The notes beneath the pieces are model-generated. The model saw only the letters and a program-made list of their open reading frames with translations, was not told the origin of the DNA and did not search any database. Below, one piece after another: positions 19,714 to 29,089 of a stretch of 64,000 nt of DNA. The stretch comes from Sulfitobacter sediminilitoris (GTDB lineage Bacteria > Pseudomonadota > Alphaproteobacteria > Rhodobacterales > Rhodobacteraceae). The translations under genes and the position numbers were made by a program. Where the stretch lies: assembly GCF_010667575.1 (NCBI RefSeq), contig NZ_JAABNT010000011.1, positions 106,215 through 170,214 on the forward strand, given 5' to 3'. Within the stretch, counting starts at the first letter, position 1, and each line of letters starts with the position of its first letter.

Positions 19714-22100
19714 GCATCGCCAAGCCCCTCCCGCATGATGGGGCCACACTCCATGTCACAGGCGCCGCACGGTATACCGATGACATTCCGACGCCACCGG
19801 GCACTCTGCACATCGCCTTCGGCACCAGCCCTGTCGCTGCTGGCAACATCACCACGATGAACTTAGACGCGGTCAAGAATGCGCCCGGTGTGGTTCACGT
19901 TCTCACAGCCACCGACTTGCCCAACGACTGCGATGTCTCCCCCTCGGCCCATGACGAACCCCTGCTCGCTACGGGAACCGTGCATTACGCGGGGCAGCCT
20001 CTCTTTCTTGTCATCGCAACATCGCACCTTGCGGCCCGTTTCGCCGCGCGGCAGGCCCGTGTAGAGATCGCCGAAACCTCCCCCGTCCTCACTATCGAGG
20101 ACGCCTTTGCTGCCGACGCCCGGTTCGAGGATAGCCCGCGCATCTATCAAAAAGGCGATGCATCCAAGGGGCTGCAAAGCGCCCGCCAGACGCTCACCGG
20201 CTCACTCTTCATGGGCGGGCAGGAACACTTCTATCTCGAAGGTCAGGCCGCCCTCGCCCTCCCGCAAGAGGGGGGCGACATGACGGTCCACTCCTCGACC
20301 CAGCATCCGACGGAAATCCAGCACAAGGTCGCCCATGCCATCGGCAGGCCGATGCACGCTGTCCGGGTCGAGACACGGCGCATGGGCGGCGGGTTTGGCG
20401 GTAAGGAAAGCCAGGGCAACGCCTTGGCCGTGGCCTGTGCAGTGGCAGCGCAGCTGACCGGAAAACCCTGCAAGATACGCTATGACCGCGACGATGACAT
20501 GATCATCACCGGCAAGCGCCATGATTTTCGCATTGATTACAAAGTCGGCTTCGAGCCCGATGGCCGGATCACCGCGCTGGAGGTCACCCATTACACCCGC
20601 TGCGGCTGGGCGCAGGATCTCTCGCTCCCGGTGGCGGACCGCGCGATGCTGCATGCGGATAACGCCTACAACCTCGATAACATCCGCATCACCTCGCACC
20701 GGCTGCGCACCAATATGCAGTCCGCCACGGCGTTTCGGGGATTTGGTGGCCCGCAAGGCATGGTGGGCATCGAAAAGATCATGGATCACGTGGCGCAAAC
20801 CTTGAAGCTCGATCCGCTTGAGGTGCGCCGCCGCAACTACTACGCCGATCGCATGCCAGAGGACACTGCTCCCGCAACGCCGGAACCTCGGCCCGTCCGG
20901 AACGCCAAGGGCGACAGCGCCTCGCGCGGCGCAGAGGCTGCCCGGCCAGATCAGATCCCGACCCCGCCCGAAGACGTACAAACAACCCCCTACCATCAGC
21001 CTGTCACCGACTGCATCATAAACGCGCTCACCGATCGATTGAGCCAAATGGCGGACTATGCGGCCCGGCGCGCCGCCATCGCCAAATGGAACGCGGCGCA
21101 ACCCATTCTGAAACGGGGCATCGCGCTGACCCCCGTGAAATTCGGCATCTCCTTCACACTGACCCACCTTAATCAGGCGGGGGCGCTGGTGCATGTCTAT
21201 CAGGACGGGTCGATCCACCTGAACCACGGCGGCACCGAGATGGGACAGGGACTGTTCCAGAAGGTGGCGCAGGTGGCCGCCGCCCGCTTTGGCGTACCTG
21301 TCGAGGCCATCAAGATCACTGCCACCGATACCGCCAAGGTCCCCAATACCTCAGCCACCGCCGCCTCCTCTGGTTCTGATCTCAACGGCATGGCGGTGAA
21401 GAACGCCTGCGATGAAATCCGAAAGCGGATGGAAGAGCTCCTTGCCGAATTCTATCAGACCCGCGACATCACCTTTGCCGACGGCATGGTCCGGATTGGC
21501 AGCCAAGAGATCACCTTTGCCCAGGCCGCCACCTCGGCCTATGAAAACCGCGTATCGCTCTCGGCCACGGGATTTTACAAGACACCGGACATCGAATGGG
21601 ACCGGATCGCCGGCAAGGGCCGCCCGTTCTTCTACTTCGCCTATGGCGCCGCCTGCACCGAGGTCGTCTTGGACACGCTGACCGGTGAGAACCGAATCCT
21701 GCGCACCGACATTCTGCATGACGCGGGCACCTCCCTGAACCCCGCCATCGACATCGGCCAGATCGAGGGCGGCTTCGTGCAGGGCGCAGGCTGGCTCACG
21801 ACCGAGGAACTGGTCTGGGACGACAAGGGCGTGCTGCGCACCCATGCACCATCGACCTACAAGATCCCCGCCTGTTCGGACCGGCCGGATGTTTTCAACG
21901 TCGCCCTCTGGGACCAGCCCAACCCGGCGCAGACCATCTATCGGTCCAAGGCGGTGGGCGAGCCGCCGTTCATGCTGGGCATCTCGGCCTTTTCCGCCCT
22001 CTCGGACGCTGTTGCGGCCTGCGGACCGGGCTATGGCGATTTGCAGGCGCCCGCCACGGCAGAGGCGGTGCTGGCCGCCATCGGACGGACACGCGCATGA
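19710..22100 (+). CDS. xdhB: Xanthine dehydrogenase large subunit (molybdopterin-binding)
   Basis: A 796-residue catalytic subunit that binds the molybdenum cofactor. Family features are [17 protein letters not shown], the [12 protein letters not shown] glycine loop (near residue 228), the [12 protein letters not shown] region (near 345) and a C-terminal part with [20 protein letters not shown], whose Glu matches the catalytic Glu of the xanthine oxidase family. A stretch near 390-430 ([13 protein letters not shown]...[14 protein letters not shown]) looks like an added Pro-rich loop. ATGA overlaps join it to xdhA and xdhC. Confidence 0.96.
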   Translation: MSIAKPLPHDGATLHVTGAARYTDDIPTPPGTLHIAFGTSPVAAGNITTMNLDAVKNAPGVVHVLTATDLPNDCDVSPSAHDEPLLATGTVHYAGQPLFLVIATSHLAARFAARQARVEIAETSPVLTIEDAFAADARFEDSPRIYQKGDASKGLQSARQTLTGSLFMGGQEHFYLEGQAALALPQEGGDMTVHSSTQHPTEIQHKVAHAIGRPMHAVRVETRRMGGGFGGKESQGNALAVACAVAAQLTGKPCKIRYDRDDDMIITGKRHDFRIDYKVGFEPDGRITALEVTHYTRCGWAQDLSLPVADRAMLHADNAYNLDNIRITSHRLRTNMQSATAFRGFGGPQGMVGIEKIMDHVAQTLKLDPLEVRRRNYYADRMPEDTAPATPEPRPVRNAKGDSASRGAEAARPDQIPTPPEDVQTTPYHQPVTDCIINALTDRLSQMADYAARRAAIAKWNAAQPILKRGIALTPVKFGISFTLTHLNQAGALVHVYQDGSIHLNHGGTEMGQGLFQKVAQVAAARFGVPVEAIKITATDTAKVPNTSATAASSGSDLNGMAVKNACDEIRKRMEELLAEFYQTRDITFADGMVRIGSQEITFAQAATSAYENRVSLSATGFYKTPDIEWDRIAGKGRPFFYFAYGAACTEVVLDTLTGENRILRTDILHDAGTSLNPAIDIGQIEGGFVQGAGWLTTEELVWDDKGVLRTHAPSTYKIPACSDRPDVFNVALWDQPNPAQTIYRSKAVGEPPFMLGISAFSALSDAVAACGPGYGDLQAPATAEAVLAAIGRTRA

Positions 22101-22891
22101 GTGTAATCAGCATTGAGATCACTGCCACCCAAGGCTCTGCCCCGCGCGATGCGGGCACCGTGATGTGTGTCACGGCGCATGGCAGCGAAGGCACCATCGG
22201 CGGCGGCGCGCTTGAGCATCGGGCCATCGCCACGGCACGCCGGATGCTGGTTGAAGCTCAGACATGTTTCGAGGAGACGCTGCCGCTGGGTCCGGGTCTG
22301 GGCCAGTGTTGCGGCGGCGCGGTCAGCCTGCGCTATAGCCGGGGGCGCAAACCTGCCGATGCCGTCGGGGCAAAGAGGATCGACCCGGCGCTGGTGCGGG
22401 GCCATGGCGGGGACCTCTGGCTCTGGGGCGCAGGCCATGTGGGCCGCGCCGTAGTCCGCAGCCTCGCGCCTACGCAGGCCTTCGACATCACATGGATTGA
22501 CAGCGCAGCGGACCGCTTTCCGCAAGACGTACCACACGCGGTCGCGACTATTCCCACCGCCGATATGCCGCGCCTTGCAGCCCATGCGCCACGCGCGGCG
22601 CACCATCTGATCTTTACCTACTCCCATGATATTGACCTTGCCCTCTGCGCCGCCCTGCTCAAACGTGGCTTCGCCTCATGTGGCCTCATCGGCTCAGCCA
22701 CCAAGTGGGCCCGTTTTCAAAAACGCCTGCGCGGCATGCGTCTTGATCCTCAACGCGTCACCTGCCCCATCGGAGACCCGGCAGAGGGCAAACATCCCGA
22801 TGAAATCGCCCATTCCACCGCGACAGCACTCTTGCGCATGACAAGGAACGTGGCCGATAGTGCGCTGCAGAAACAAGTGGCCCTCGGATGA
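22097..22891 (+). CDS. xdhC: Xanthine dehydrogenase accessory protein XdhC
   Basis: A 264-residue protein that binds and sulfurates the molybdenum cofactor and hands it to XdhB. It opens with EITATQGSAPRDAGTVMCVT and GTIGGGALEHRAI, has GLGQCCGGAVSLRYS (conserved Cys pair) near residue 75-85, and a Rossmann-like LWLWGAGHVGRAVVRSLA near 110. A typical end, GLIGSATKWARFQKRL, is present. Overlaps of four bases join it to xdhB and to the ABC ATPase gene. Confidence 0.95.
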   Translation: MSVISIEITATQGSAPRDAGTVMCVTAHGSEGTIGGGALEHRAIATARRMLVEAQTCFEETLPLGPGLGQCCGGAVSLRYSRGRKPADAVGAKRIDPALVRGHGGDLWLWGAGHVGRAVVRSLAPTQAFDITWIDSAADRFPQDVPHAVATIPTADMPRLAAHAPRAAHHLIFTYSHDIDLALCAALLKRGFASCGLIGSATKWARFQKRLRGMRLDPQRVTCPIGDPAEGKHPDEIAHSTATALLRMTRNVADSALQKQVALG

Positions 22892-24408
22892 CTGAAACAC
22901 CCCTCCTCGACCTCAAGGGCCTGACCAAAGCCTATCCCGGCGTCATCGCCAACGATGACGTTTCGCTAAGCATTCAGCCCGGCGAGGTGCATGCGCTGCT
23001 GGGAGAGAACGGCGCGGGCAAATCCACGCTGGTCAAGATGATCTACGGGCTGGTGAAGCCGGATGCAGGCAGCATGCAGATGTTCGGCGTCCCTTTCGCC
23101 CCCGCCGAACCCCGTGCGGCACGGGCGGCTGGCGTGGGCATGGTGTTCCAGCACTTCTCGCTCTTTGATGCGCTGACCGTGGCCGAGAATATCGCGCTGG
23201 GAATGGAGAACGCCCCCAAGCTGCGCGACCTCAGCCAGCAGATCAGGCACGTCTCGGACACCTACGGTCTGCCGCTGTCCCCCGATCGCGTAGTGGGTGA
23301 TCTGTCTGCCGGTGAACGCCAGCGGGTCGAGATCATCCGCTGTCTGCTGCAGGAACCCAAGCTCTTGATCATGGATGAACCGACATCGGTGCTGACCCCG
23401 CAAGAGGTTGAAATCCTTTTTAAAACCCTTCGTAAGTTGAGCGCCGAAGGCACCGCGATCCTTTATATCTCGCATAAGCTCGAAGAAATTCGCGCGCTTT
23501 GCGACAGTGCCACGATCCTGCGGTTGGGCAAGGTGGTGGGCGAATGCACGCCAGCCGAGACCTCGGCCCGCGACATGGCCGAGATGATGGTGGGCAAACT
23601 GCTGCAAACGCCGACACGAGCGGGCAAAACACCCGGTGACGTGGTACTTGAACTCAAGGGTCTTTCCGCCCAATCGCCCAGCGCCTTCGGGATGCCCCTG
23701 CGCGACATCAATGTCGAAGTCCGGGCAGGCGAAATTATCGGCATTGGCGGTGTAGCGGGCAACGGACAGGACGAATTGCTGGCCGCGCTGTCGGGTGAGA
23801 TGCTGACAAGCCCCGGCATGATCGTTTTCAAGGAGCGCGATGTAAGCCTTTTGGGGCCAACGCCGCGCCGTGCAATGGGTATTCTCAGTGCGCCCGAAGA
23901 ACGTCTGGGCCATGCGGCGGCACCTGATATGTCGCTCACCGAGAACGCGATGCTGACGGCAGCCGCACGGGAACGGCTGGAAAAAGGCGGGTTGCTGGAC
24001 TGGGGGGCGGCACAGCGCTTTGCCGAGAAGATCATCGAAACCTTCGACGTACGCACCCCCGGCCCCGGCAACGCCGCGCGATCCCTGTCGGGCGGAAACC
24101 TGCAGAAATTCGTCATCGGGCGCGAGGTGCTGCAGCGTCCCGATCTCCTGGTGGTGAACCAGCCAACCTGGGGCGTCGACGCTTCTGCCGCTGCGGCGAT
24201 CCGGCAGGCGCTGCTTGATCTGGCGGAAAACGGGACAGCACTTGTGGTGATTTCCCAAGACCTTGATGAGTTGATGGAGATCTCGGACCGCTTCGCCGCA
24301 CTGAACGAGGGGCGGCTGTCCGCCCCGCGCCCGGCGCAGGGCCTGACGGTCGAAGAAATCGGGCTGATGATGGGCGGTGCACACGGAATGGAGGTGGCTC
24401 ATGTCTGA
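22888..24408 (+). CDS. BMP-type nucleoside/purine ABC transporter ATP-binding protein
   Basis: A 506-residue double-ABC ATPase, paralogue of the one at 1,260. First domain: Walker A GENGAGKST near residue 42, signature LSAGERQRVE, Walker B LIMDEPTSVLTP. Second domain: GVAGNGQDEL in place of Walker A and LSGGNLQKFVIGRE. Its start overlaps the xdhC stop (ATGA), so uptake and oxidation genes are in one operon; the transported compound is probably a purine base or nucleoside. The final codons overlap an ATG for a small gene at 24,401. Confidence 0.95.
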   Translation: MTETPLLDLKGLTKAYPGVIANDDVSLSIQPGEVHALLGENGAGKSTLVKMIYGLVKPDAGSMQMFGVPFAPAEPRAARAAGVGMVFQHFSLFDALTVAENIALGMENAPKLRDLSQQIRHVSDTYGLPLSPDRVVGDLSAGERQRVEIIRCLLQEPKLLIMDEPTSVLTPQEVEILFKTLRKLSAEGTAILYISHKLEEIRALCDSATILRLGKVVGECTPAETSARDMAEMMVGKLLQTPTRAGKTPGDVVLELKGLSAQSPSAFGMPLRDINVEVRAGEIIGIGGVAGNGQDELLAALSGEMLTSPGMIVFKERDVSLLGPTPRRAMGILSAPEERLGHAAAPDMSLTENAMLTAAARERLEKGGLLDWGAAQRFAEKIIETFDVRTPGPGNAARSLSGGNLQKFVIGREVLQRPDLLVVNQPTWGVDASAAAAIRQALLDLAENGTALVVISQDLDELMEISDRFAALNEGRLSAPRPAQGLTVEEIGLMMGGAHGMEVAHV

Positions 24409-24574
24409 GCGGAGGTCGGCAGCGGCGCGTGGGGGACAGAAGTCTTGCGGGATGCCCGGGCACGTTCCTGCAGAGGGCTGGCAGCGGGCGGGATGGCCTG
24501 CGCTGGAGGCCCGTCCGTGGCAGCGGTCGCGTCGTGAATTGTATTGGAAAGATGAAGCGGGGGTGGCCACGTGA
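24401..24574 (+). CDS. Small Arg/Trp-rich ORF coupled to both neighbours in the importer operon
   Basis: A possible 57-residue gene, starting MSERRSAAARGGQKSCGMPG and ending DEAGVAT. The ATG sits inside the last codons of the ATPase gene (ATGTCTGA), and its TGA overlaps the GTG start of the permease (GTGA). This double overlap, filling a 160-base space where a permease normally follows directly, suggests that it is translated and couples the two genes. The product is rich in Arg, Trp and Gly, with no hydrophobic segment. I do not recognise it. It could instead be non-coding spacer with a fortuitous open frame. Confidence 0.45.
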   Translation: MSERRSAAARGGQKSCGMPGHVPAEGWQRAGWPALEARPWQRSRRELYWKDEAGVAT

Positions 24575-25653
24575 TTGCGCTTGAGAAACGCCCGCAGCCG
24601 AGCCGCGCGTTTTCGCTTGCCACGCCTGTGTTAGCGGTGATCGCCACCATGGTTTTTGGCGGGTTGCTGTTTGCAGCACTTGGCAAGGACCCGCTTGTGG
24701 CGATCAAGACGATCTTCTGGGATCCGCTTTTTGGTCAATACGCGTTCTTCTACCGCCCGCAACTGCTGATCAAAGGGGCGCCGCTGGTGCTGATCGCCAT
24801 CGGTCTAAGCCTTGGGTTCAAGGCGGGCATCTGGAACATCGGGGCGGAAGGCCAGTACATCATGGGCGCACTTTTCGGCGCGGGCGTCGGGTTGGCTTTT
24901 TACCCGCTTGAGGCCTTCTACGTCTTTCCGTTGATGGTCCTGGCGGGGGCGCTGGGCGGCTGGATTTGGGCGATGATCCCGGCATTTCTGAAGGTCAAAT
25001 TCGGGACCAACGAAATTCTGGTTTCGCTGATGATGGTATACGTGGCGGAACAGTTTCTGCCGTCTATGGCATTGGGATTAATGAAAAACCCCGAAGGTTT
25101 CGGCTTTCCGGGATCGCGGAATTTGCAGCAGTATCCAAGCGCTTTCAACGCGGACCTGATTGAGGGATCGGGCATGCATTGGGGCGTGGTGGCCGCGATG
25201 GTTGCGGTGATCCTTGCTTATGTGTTGCTGACCAAGCATCGCCTTGGATTCGCCATCCGTGTGACCGGCGAGGCACCGCGCGCGGCCCGGTTTTCCGGTG
25301 TGAACCCGACGCGGCTGGTGTTGTTCTGTCTTGGCATGTCTGGGTTGTTGGCAGGTTTGGCAGGCATGTTCGAAGTCTCTGGCCCAGCGGGTCAGGTGAC
25401 GATTGATTTCAACGTCGGCTACGGGTTTACCGCGATCATCGTGGCGTTTCTGGGCCGGTTGCATCCGGTGGGCATCCTGCTGGCCGGATTGCTGATGGCG
25501 CTGACCTACATCGGCGGGGACATCGCGCAGTCCAACCTTGGCCTGCCTGCGGCAGCAATACAGGTGTTTCAGGGAATGCTGTTGTTCTTCCTGCTGGCGC
25601 TGGATGTGCTGACGAACTACCGGCTGCGGTTTGGCCGGTCGGAGGTGGCGTGA
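24571..25653 (+). CDS. BMP-type nucleoside/purine ABC transporter permease, first subunit
   Basis: A 360-residue inner-membrane permease of the YufP type. Visible features are GIWNIGAEGQYIMGALFGAG near residue 90, FGTNEILVSLMMVYVAEQF near 145 and RVTGEAPRAARFSGVNPTRL in the ATPase-contact loop. Translation probably begins at GTG (24,571), which overlaps the stop of the small ORF upstream; no ATG lies close by in the conserved N-terminus. It corresponds to the permease at 221 in the other importer. Confidence 0.92.
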   Translation: MIALEKRPQPSRAFSLATPVLAVIATMVFGGLLFAALGKDPLVAIKTIFWDPLFGQYAFFYRPQLLIKGAPLVLIAIGLSLGFKAGIWNIGAEGQYIMGALFGAGVGLAFYPLEAFYVFPLMVLAGALGGWIWAMIPAFLKVKFGTNEILVSLMMVYVAEQFLPSMALGLMKNPEGFGFPGSRNLQQYPSAFNADLIEGSGMHWGVVAAMVAVILAYVLLTKHRLGFAIRVTGEAPRAARFSGVNPTRLVLFCLGMSGLLAGLAGMFEVSGPAGQVTIDFNVGYGFTAIIVAFLGRLHPVGILLAGLLMALTYIGGDIAQSNLGLPAAAIQVFQGMLLFFLLALDVLTNYRLRFGRSEVA

Positions 25654-25970
25654 TGGAGTGGCTTACGTCTATCCCGGGCAGGCAATTGCTCTATATTCTG
25701 CTTTTCGCTGTCGTCGGATTCTTATTCCCATTTATTGTTGGGATTGCGAGCCTGCCGCTCTTGGTAGGTCTCGGTGCATTAATTGTCGGAGCAGCATATT
25801 TCTTTGCAGAGATCATTCTGGAATGGTTTTTTGAAACAGCGAAAGACACACTCAGAAAACCTGACAAGGATAATCCGAAACAGGAACCGATTACGCCCTA
25901 TGCTCACGCCAAGGTCGCCGCTTTCGCGTTGAGCTGCGCGATAGCCACACCGATCTCCCTTTATTACTGA
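25653..25970 (+). CDS. Small membrane protein inserted between the two permease genes
   Basis: A 105-residue protein starting MEWLTSIPGRQLLYILLFAV. It has a long hydrophobic hairpin at about residues 12-62, a charged middle (TAKDTLRKPDKDNPKQEP) and a shorter hydrophobic C-terminal segment, so it probably spans the inner membrane. The start overlaps the permease stop (TGATG). Base composition is clearly more AT-rich than in the flanking genes, which suggests a late arrival. I do not recognise a family. It sits within a strictly ordered importer operon without disrupting it. Confidence 0.75.
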   Translation: MEWLTSIPGRQLLYILLFAVVGFLFPFIVGIASLPLLVGLGALIVGAAYFFAEIILEWFFETAKDTLRKPDKDNPKQEPITPYAHAKVAAFALSCAIATPISLYY

Positions 25971-25985
25971 ATGGAAGGCTGAAAC

Positions 25986-26906
25986 ATGGACCTTTCCGCC
26001 ATCAACCCGATCCTCTTTGTTGCAGGCTTCCTTGTCGCCGCGACGCCGTTGATCTTTGCCGCCATCGGAGAGCTGGTGGTCGAAAAATCGGGCACACTGA
26101 ACCTGGGCGTCGAGGGGATGATGATCACCGGGGCGATCTGTGGCTTTGCGACGGCGGTAGAGACAGGATCCCCCATGTTGGGATTTGCTGCCGCTGCTGT
26201 CGGGGGGGCGGTGCTGAGCTTGCTTTTTGTCTTCCTGACTCAAGTCGCGCTCGCCAATCAGGTCGCTTCCGGTCTTGCGCTCACGCTTTTCGGGCTGGGC
26301 CTGTCGGCGCTTCTGGGCCAATCCTATGTCGGGATCAAGCCGCCGCGTCTGCCCGATATCAACTTCGGCCCGCTGGCGGATATCCCCGTCGTCGGGCCTA
26401 TCCTGTTTACCCACGACATCATCCTCTACCTCGGCATCGCGCTGGTCGCCGCCACTTGGGCCGTCCTGAAATTCACCCGTGCGGGTCTGATCCTGCGCGC
26501 GGTTGGGGAAAGCCACGACGCGGCGCATGCGCTCGGCTACAAGGTCGTGCGCATCCGCACGCTGGCCATCATGTTCGGCGGGGCCTGTGCAGGGCTGGGC
26601 GGTGCCTACATCAGTCTCATTCGCGTGCCACAGTGGACCGAAGGGATGACCGCCGGTGTCGGCTGGATCGCGCTGGCGCTGGTGGTCTTTGCCAGTTGGA
26701 AGCCCTGGCGGCTCTTGCTGGGTGCCTATCTTTTTGGCGGCATCACGCAGCTACAGCTCAATCTGCAGGGCGCAGGCGTTGCTATTCCGGTGGAGTATCT
26801 GGCAATGTCGCCCTATCTGATCACGATCATCGTTCTGGTGATCCTGAGCCGGGACAAGTCTGCCGCACCGGCATGTCTTGGCCGGACTTTCCACGCCTCA
26901 AGCTAG
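25986..26906 (+). CDS. BMP-type nucleoside/purine ABC transporter permease, second subunit
   Basis: A 306-residue YufQ-type permease. The N-terminal LIFAAIGELVVEKSGTLNLGVEGMM motif is the family hallmark, and RAVGESHDAAHALGYKVVRIR near residue 180 is the loop that meets the ATPase. Ribosome site GGAAGG lies upstream of the ATG. It completes the membrane domain with the 24,571 permease; the binding protein follows about 50 bases downstream. Confidence 0.93.
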   Translation: MDLSAINPILFVAGFLVAATPLIFAAIGELVVEKSGTLNLGVEGMMITGAICGFATAVETGSPMLGFAAAAVGGAVLSLLFVFLTQVALANQVASGLALTLFGLGLSALLGQSYVGIKPPRLPDINFGPLADIPVVGPILFTHDIILYLGIALVAATWAVLKFTRAGLILRAVGESHDAAHALGYKVVRIRTLAIMFGGACAGLGGAYISLIRVPQWTEGMTAGVGWIALALVVFASWKPWRLLLGAYLFGGITQLQLNLQGAGVAIPVEYLAMSPYLITIIVLVILSRDKSAAPACLGRTFHASS

Positions 26907-26955
26907 GGGCCAAATCTGCAAACGCCCGGTCAAGGGCGACATCATGGGGAATGAA

Positions 26956-28035
26956 ATGAAACTCACCAAACTGCTGACAAGTGCGGCGCTCGCACTGGGT
27001 CTGGCCACAACGGCAATGGCCGACGGCCACGAAAAAACCAAGGTTGGCTTTGTCTTTGTCGGTCCTATCGGCGATGGCGGCTGGACGTATGAGCACAACA
27101 AGGGCCGCCTGGCGGTCGAGGAAGAATTCGGCGACAAGGTCGAAACAGTATTTGTTGAATCCGTGGCCGAAGGCCCCGACAGTGAGCGTGTGATGACGCA
27201 GATGGCGCTGGACGGTGCCGACCTGATCTTTACCACGTCCTTCGGCTACATGGACCCGACAATCAATGTCGCCAAGAAATTCCCGGATGTGAAGTTCGAG
27301 CACGCGACGGGATACAAGCGCGCGGACAACGTGAGCACCTATTCGGCACGTTTCTACGAAGGCCGCGCTATTCAGGGCCACATCGCGGGCAAGATGACCA
27401 AGTCGAACATCATCGGCTACATCGGCTCCTACCCGATCCCCGAAGTGATCCGTGGCATCAACTCTGCCTTTATTCACGCGCGCAAGGCGAACCCCGACGT
27501 TCAGTTCAAAATCGTCTGGGCCTACACATGGTTTGATCCGGCAAAAGAAGCGGATGCGGCCAAGGTTCTGATCGAACAGGGTGCTGACGTCGTGTTGCAG
27601 CACACCGATTCCACGGCCCCACAGGCGGCCGCTCAGGAAGCGGGCAACGTCGTGACCTTTGGTCAGGCCTCTGACATGAGCCAGTACGCGCCGTTCCCAC
27701 GGGTTTCCTCGATCATTGACGATTGGGCACCTTACTACATCGCACGCACCAAGGCGGTGATGGATGGCACATGGACAAGCACGGACACCTGGGACGGTAT
27801 CGGTGCTGGCATGGTCGGCATCGGTGAGATTTCCGATGCGGTACCTGCGGACGTGAAGGCAGAAGCGCTGGCGCTGAAGGCATCGCTTGCCGACCGATCA
27901 TACCACGCCTTTACCGGACCGCTGAACAAGCAGGACGGCACACCCTTCCTTGCCGAAGGCGAGACCGCCGATGATGGCACGCTGGCCGGCATGAACTTCT
28001 ATGTCGAAGGGATTGAGGGCGACATCCCGCAATAA
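26956..28035 (+). CDS. BMP-family substrate-binding protein of the XDH-linked importer
   Basis: A 359-residue periplasmic binding protein with Sec-type signal MKLTKLLTSAALALGLATTAMADG. Family stretches are FVGPIGDGGWTYEHNKGRLAVE, ATGYKRADNVSTYSARFYEGR and IGSYPIPEVIRGINSAF. I use the ATG at 26,956 because it begins a compact signal peptide and has GGGGA at good spacing; an in-frame ATG at 26,944 is possible. It ends the xdhABC-importer operon, just before a strong terminator. Confidence 0.94.
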   Translation: MKLTKLLTSAALALGLATTAMADGHEKTKVGFVFVGPIGDGGWTYEHNKGRLAVEEEFGDKVETVFVESVAEGPDSERVMTQMALDGADLIFTTSFGYMDPTINVAKKFPDVKFEHATGYKRADNVSTYSARFYEGRAIQGHIAGKMTKSNIIGYIGSYPIPEVIRGINSAFIHARKANPDVQFKIVWAYTWFDPAKEADAAKVLIEQGADVVLQHTDSTAPQAAAQEAGNVVTFGQASDMSQYAPFPRVSSIIDDWAPYYIARTKAVMDGTWTSTDTWDGIGAGMVGIGEISDAVPADVKAEALALKASLADRSYHAFTGPLNKQDGTPFLAEGETADDGTLAGMNFYVEGIEGDIPQ

Positions 28036-28062
28036 GCGGTCACGGCTTCGAGTGATGAGGAT

Positions 28063-28093
28063 CCCCGCCGTTCAGGCGGGGGCCTTTCTTTTT
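28063..28093 (+). terminator. Rho-independent terminator of the xdhABC-importer operon
   Basis: CCCCGCC (28,063-28,069), a five-base loop and GGCGGGG (28,075-28,081), followed by CCTTTCTTTTT. It stands 28 bases after the binding-protein stop. The T-tract overlaps the stop codon of the opposing lipoprotein gene. Confidence 0.9.
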
Positions 28094-28391
28094 AGCGGCG
28101 ACTGCTGCGTCCGCTGCCACGCTCCGGCGCCCTGAGGGCTTTTAGATACATGGTCTGGAAAGTCGCGGGGCTGACGTAGGGTCCGACGCTTCCTGCGCGC
28201 ACCCAGATACGGCCCTGGATCTGCACCCTGTTGCGGGCGCGGTTATAGTAAAAGCACCGGTTCAGATAACAGTTCTGTCCATCGACGAGCCGGATCTCAA
28301 TGCCGGAGGGGCCAGTGCGTGTTGCATTGGTCTGCACCGTGCATCCTGCCAGCACAGCAGCGAAAACGATGGTGGTGATTAGGCGCATCAT
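28092..28391 (-). CDS. Small hypothetical lipoprotein
   Basis: A 99-residue protein with lipoprotein signal MMRLITTIVFAAVLAGCTVQ (Cys17). The mature part has paired cysteines in DGQNCYLNRCFYYNRARNR and a C-terminal YVSPATFQTMYLKAL. No known domain recognised. Start chosen at 28,391 because GGAGAA stands six bases upstream and the signal peptide begins there; the open frame runs further up to 28,487 without signal features. Convergent with the purine operon. Confidence 0.7.
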   Translation of the reverse strand: MMRLITTIVFAAVLAGCTVQTNATRTGPSGIEIRLVDGQNCYLNRCFYYNRARNRVQIQGRIWVRAGSVGPYVSPATFQTMYLKALRAPERGSGRSSRR

Positions 28392-28625
28392 TGGCGTTCT
28401 CCTTTGGGACCGCAAAGTACAGGTCGCGCGCGGATCGGCTGCATTTTCTGGTACACATATCTGCATCCGGCGCACCGCGGCATTCATCGCGGATCAAAAA
28501 TCTGAAGGCTCCGCAGCGGCAGAGCGTGGTGAAACATGCAGGAATTTTACCCTGCGATCACAACCGCGTTTTGATCTTTGTCATGGCTGTGCATGAAACC
28601 TGATTTCAGAGGGCCTGTCGGTGTG

Positions 28626-29021
28626 TCAGGCGTCTGGGTGCGGATAGCTGCCATCGGGTCCATGGACCTCGGTCCCTTCAAGCGCGGGAGAGAAGACGCA
28701 GACAAGCCGGAGGGCCTGCCCGTCTGATGGCACATGAACTTCGTGCTGGTCATGGGCATTCGGCGCATAAAGGACACCGGGGCGTATATCGTGGCGCGCA
28801 CCGGTTTCCACCTCGACAACCGTCCCCTCGCCCGCGATGCAATAGCACGCCTCAACATGGTGCTTGTAGTGCAGTTGCAGAACCGCCCCCGGCAGAACCT
28901 GCGTTTCGGTCATGGAAAACCCCATTCCGTCAGAGCGCACGAGAAGCAGCAGCGACGTCCACCCCGGCCCGGACGCATCGCGCTTTGTGCCCTTGAGGTC
29001 AGCCTTGTCCTGAATGATCAT
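28626..29021 (-). CDS. ectC: Ectoine synthase EctC, not accompanied by ectA or ectB
   Basis: A 131-residue cupin that in the ectoine pathway cyclises N-gamma-acetyl-diaminobutyrate to ectoine. The cupin blocks are HYKHHVEACYCIAGEGTV, with the Glu that in EctC binds iron, and LYAPNAHDQHEV, with the Tyr and His spaced exactly as the other two metal ligands. The end, VFSPALEGTEVHGPDGSYP, is very EctC-like. The start at 29,021 (MIIQDKADLKGTKRD) matches family length. No ectA, ectB or ectD lies nearby, so it is an orphan copy within the window; its substrate may differ. Confidence 0.87.
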   Translation of the reverse strand: MIIQDKADLKGTKRDASGPGWTSLLLLVRSDGMGFSMTETQVLPGAVLQLHYKHHVEACYCIAGEGTVVEVETGARHDIRPGVLYAPNAHDQHEVHVPSDGQALRLVCVFSPALEGTEVHGPDGSYPHPDA

Positions 29022-29089
29022 CGTCGCTGCCTTTCCTTTGTCGCCGCACAAGATAGACTGGCACGAACCTAGCAAGGAAAGCCATTGCC

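Noticed and set aside
22966..24570. 534-codon minus-strand frame opposite the importer ATPase
   Set aside because: Antisense to Walker and signature motifs of the true gene; composition typical of a shadow.
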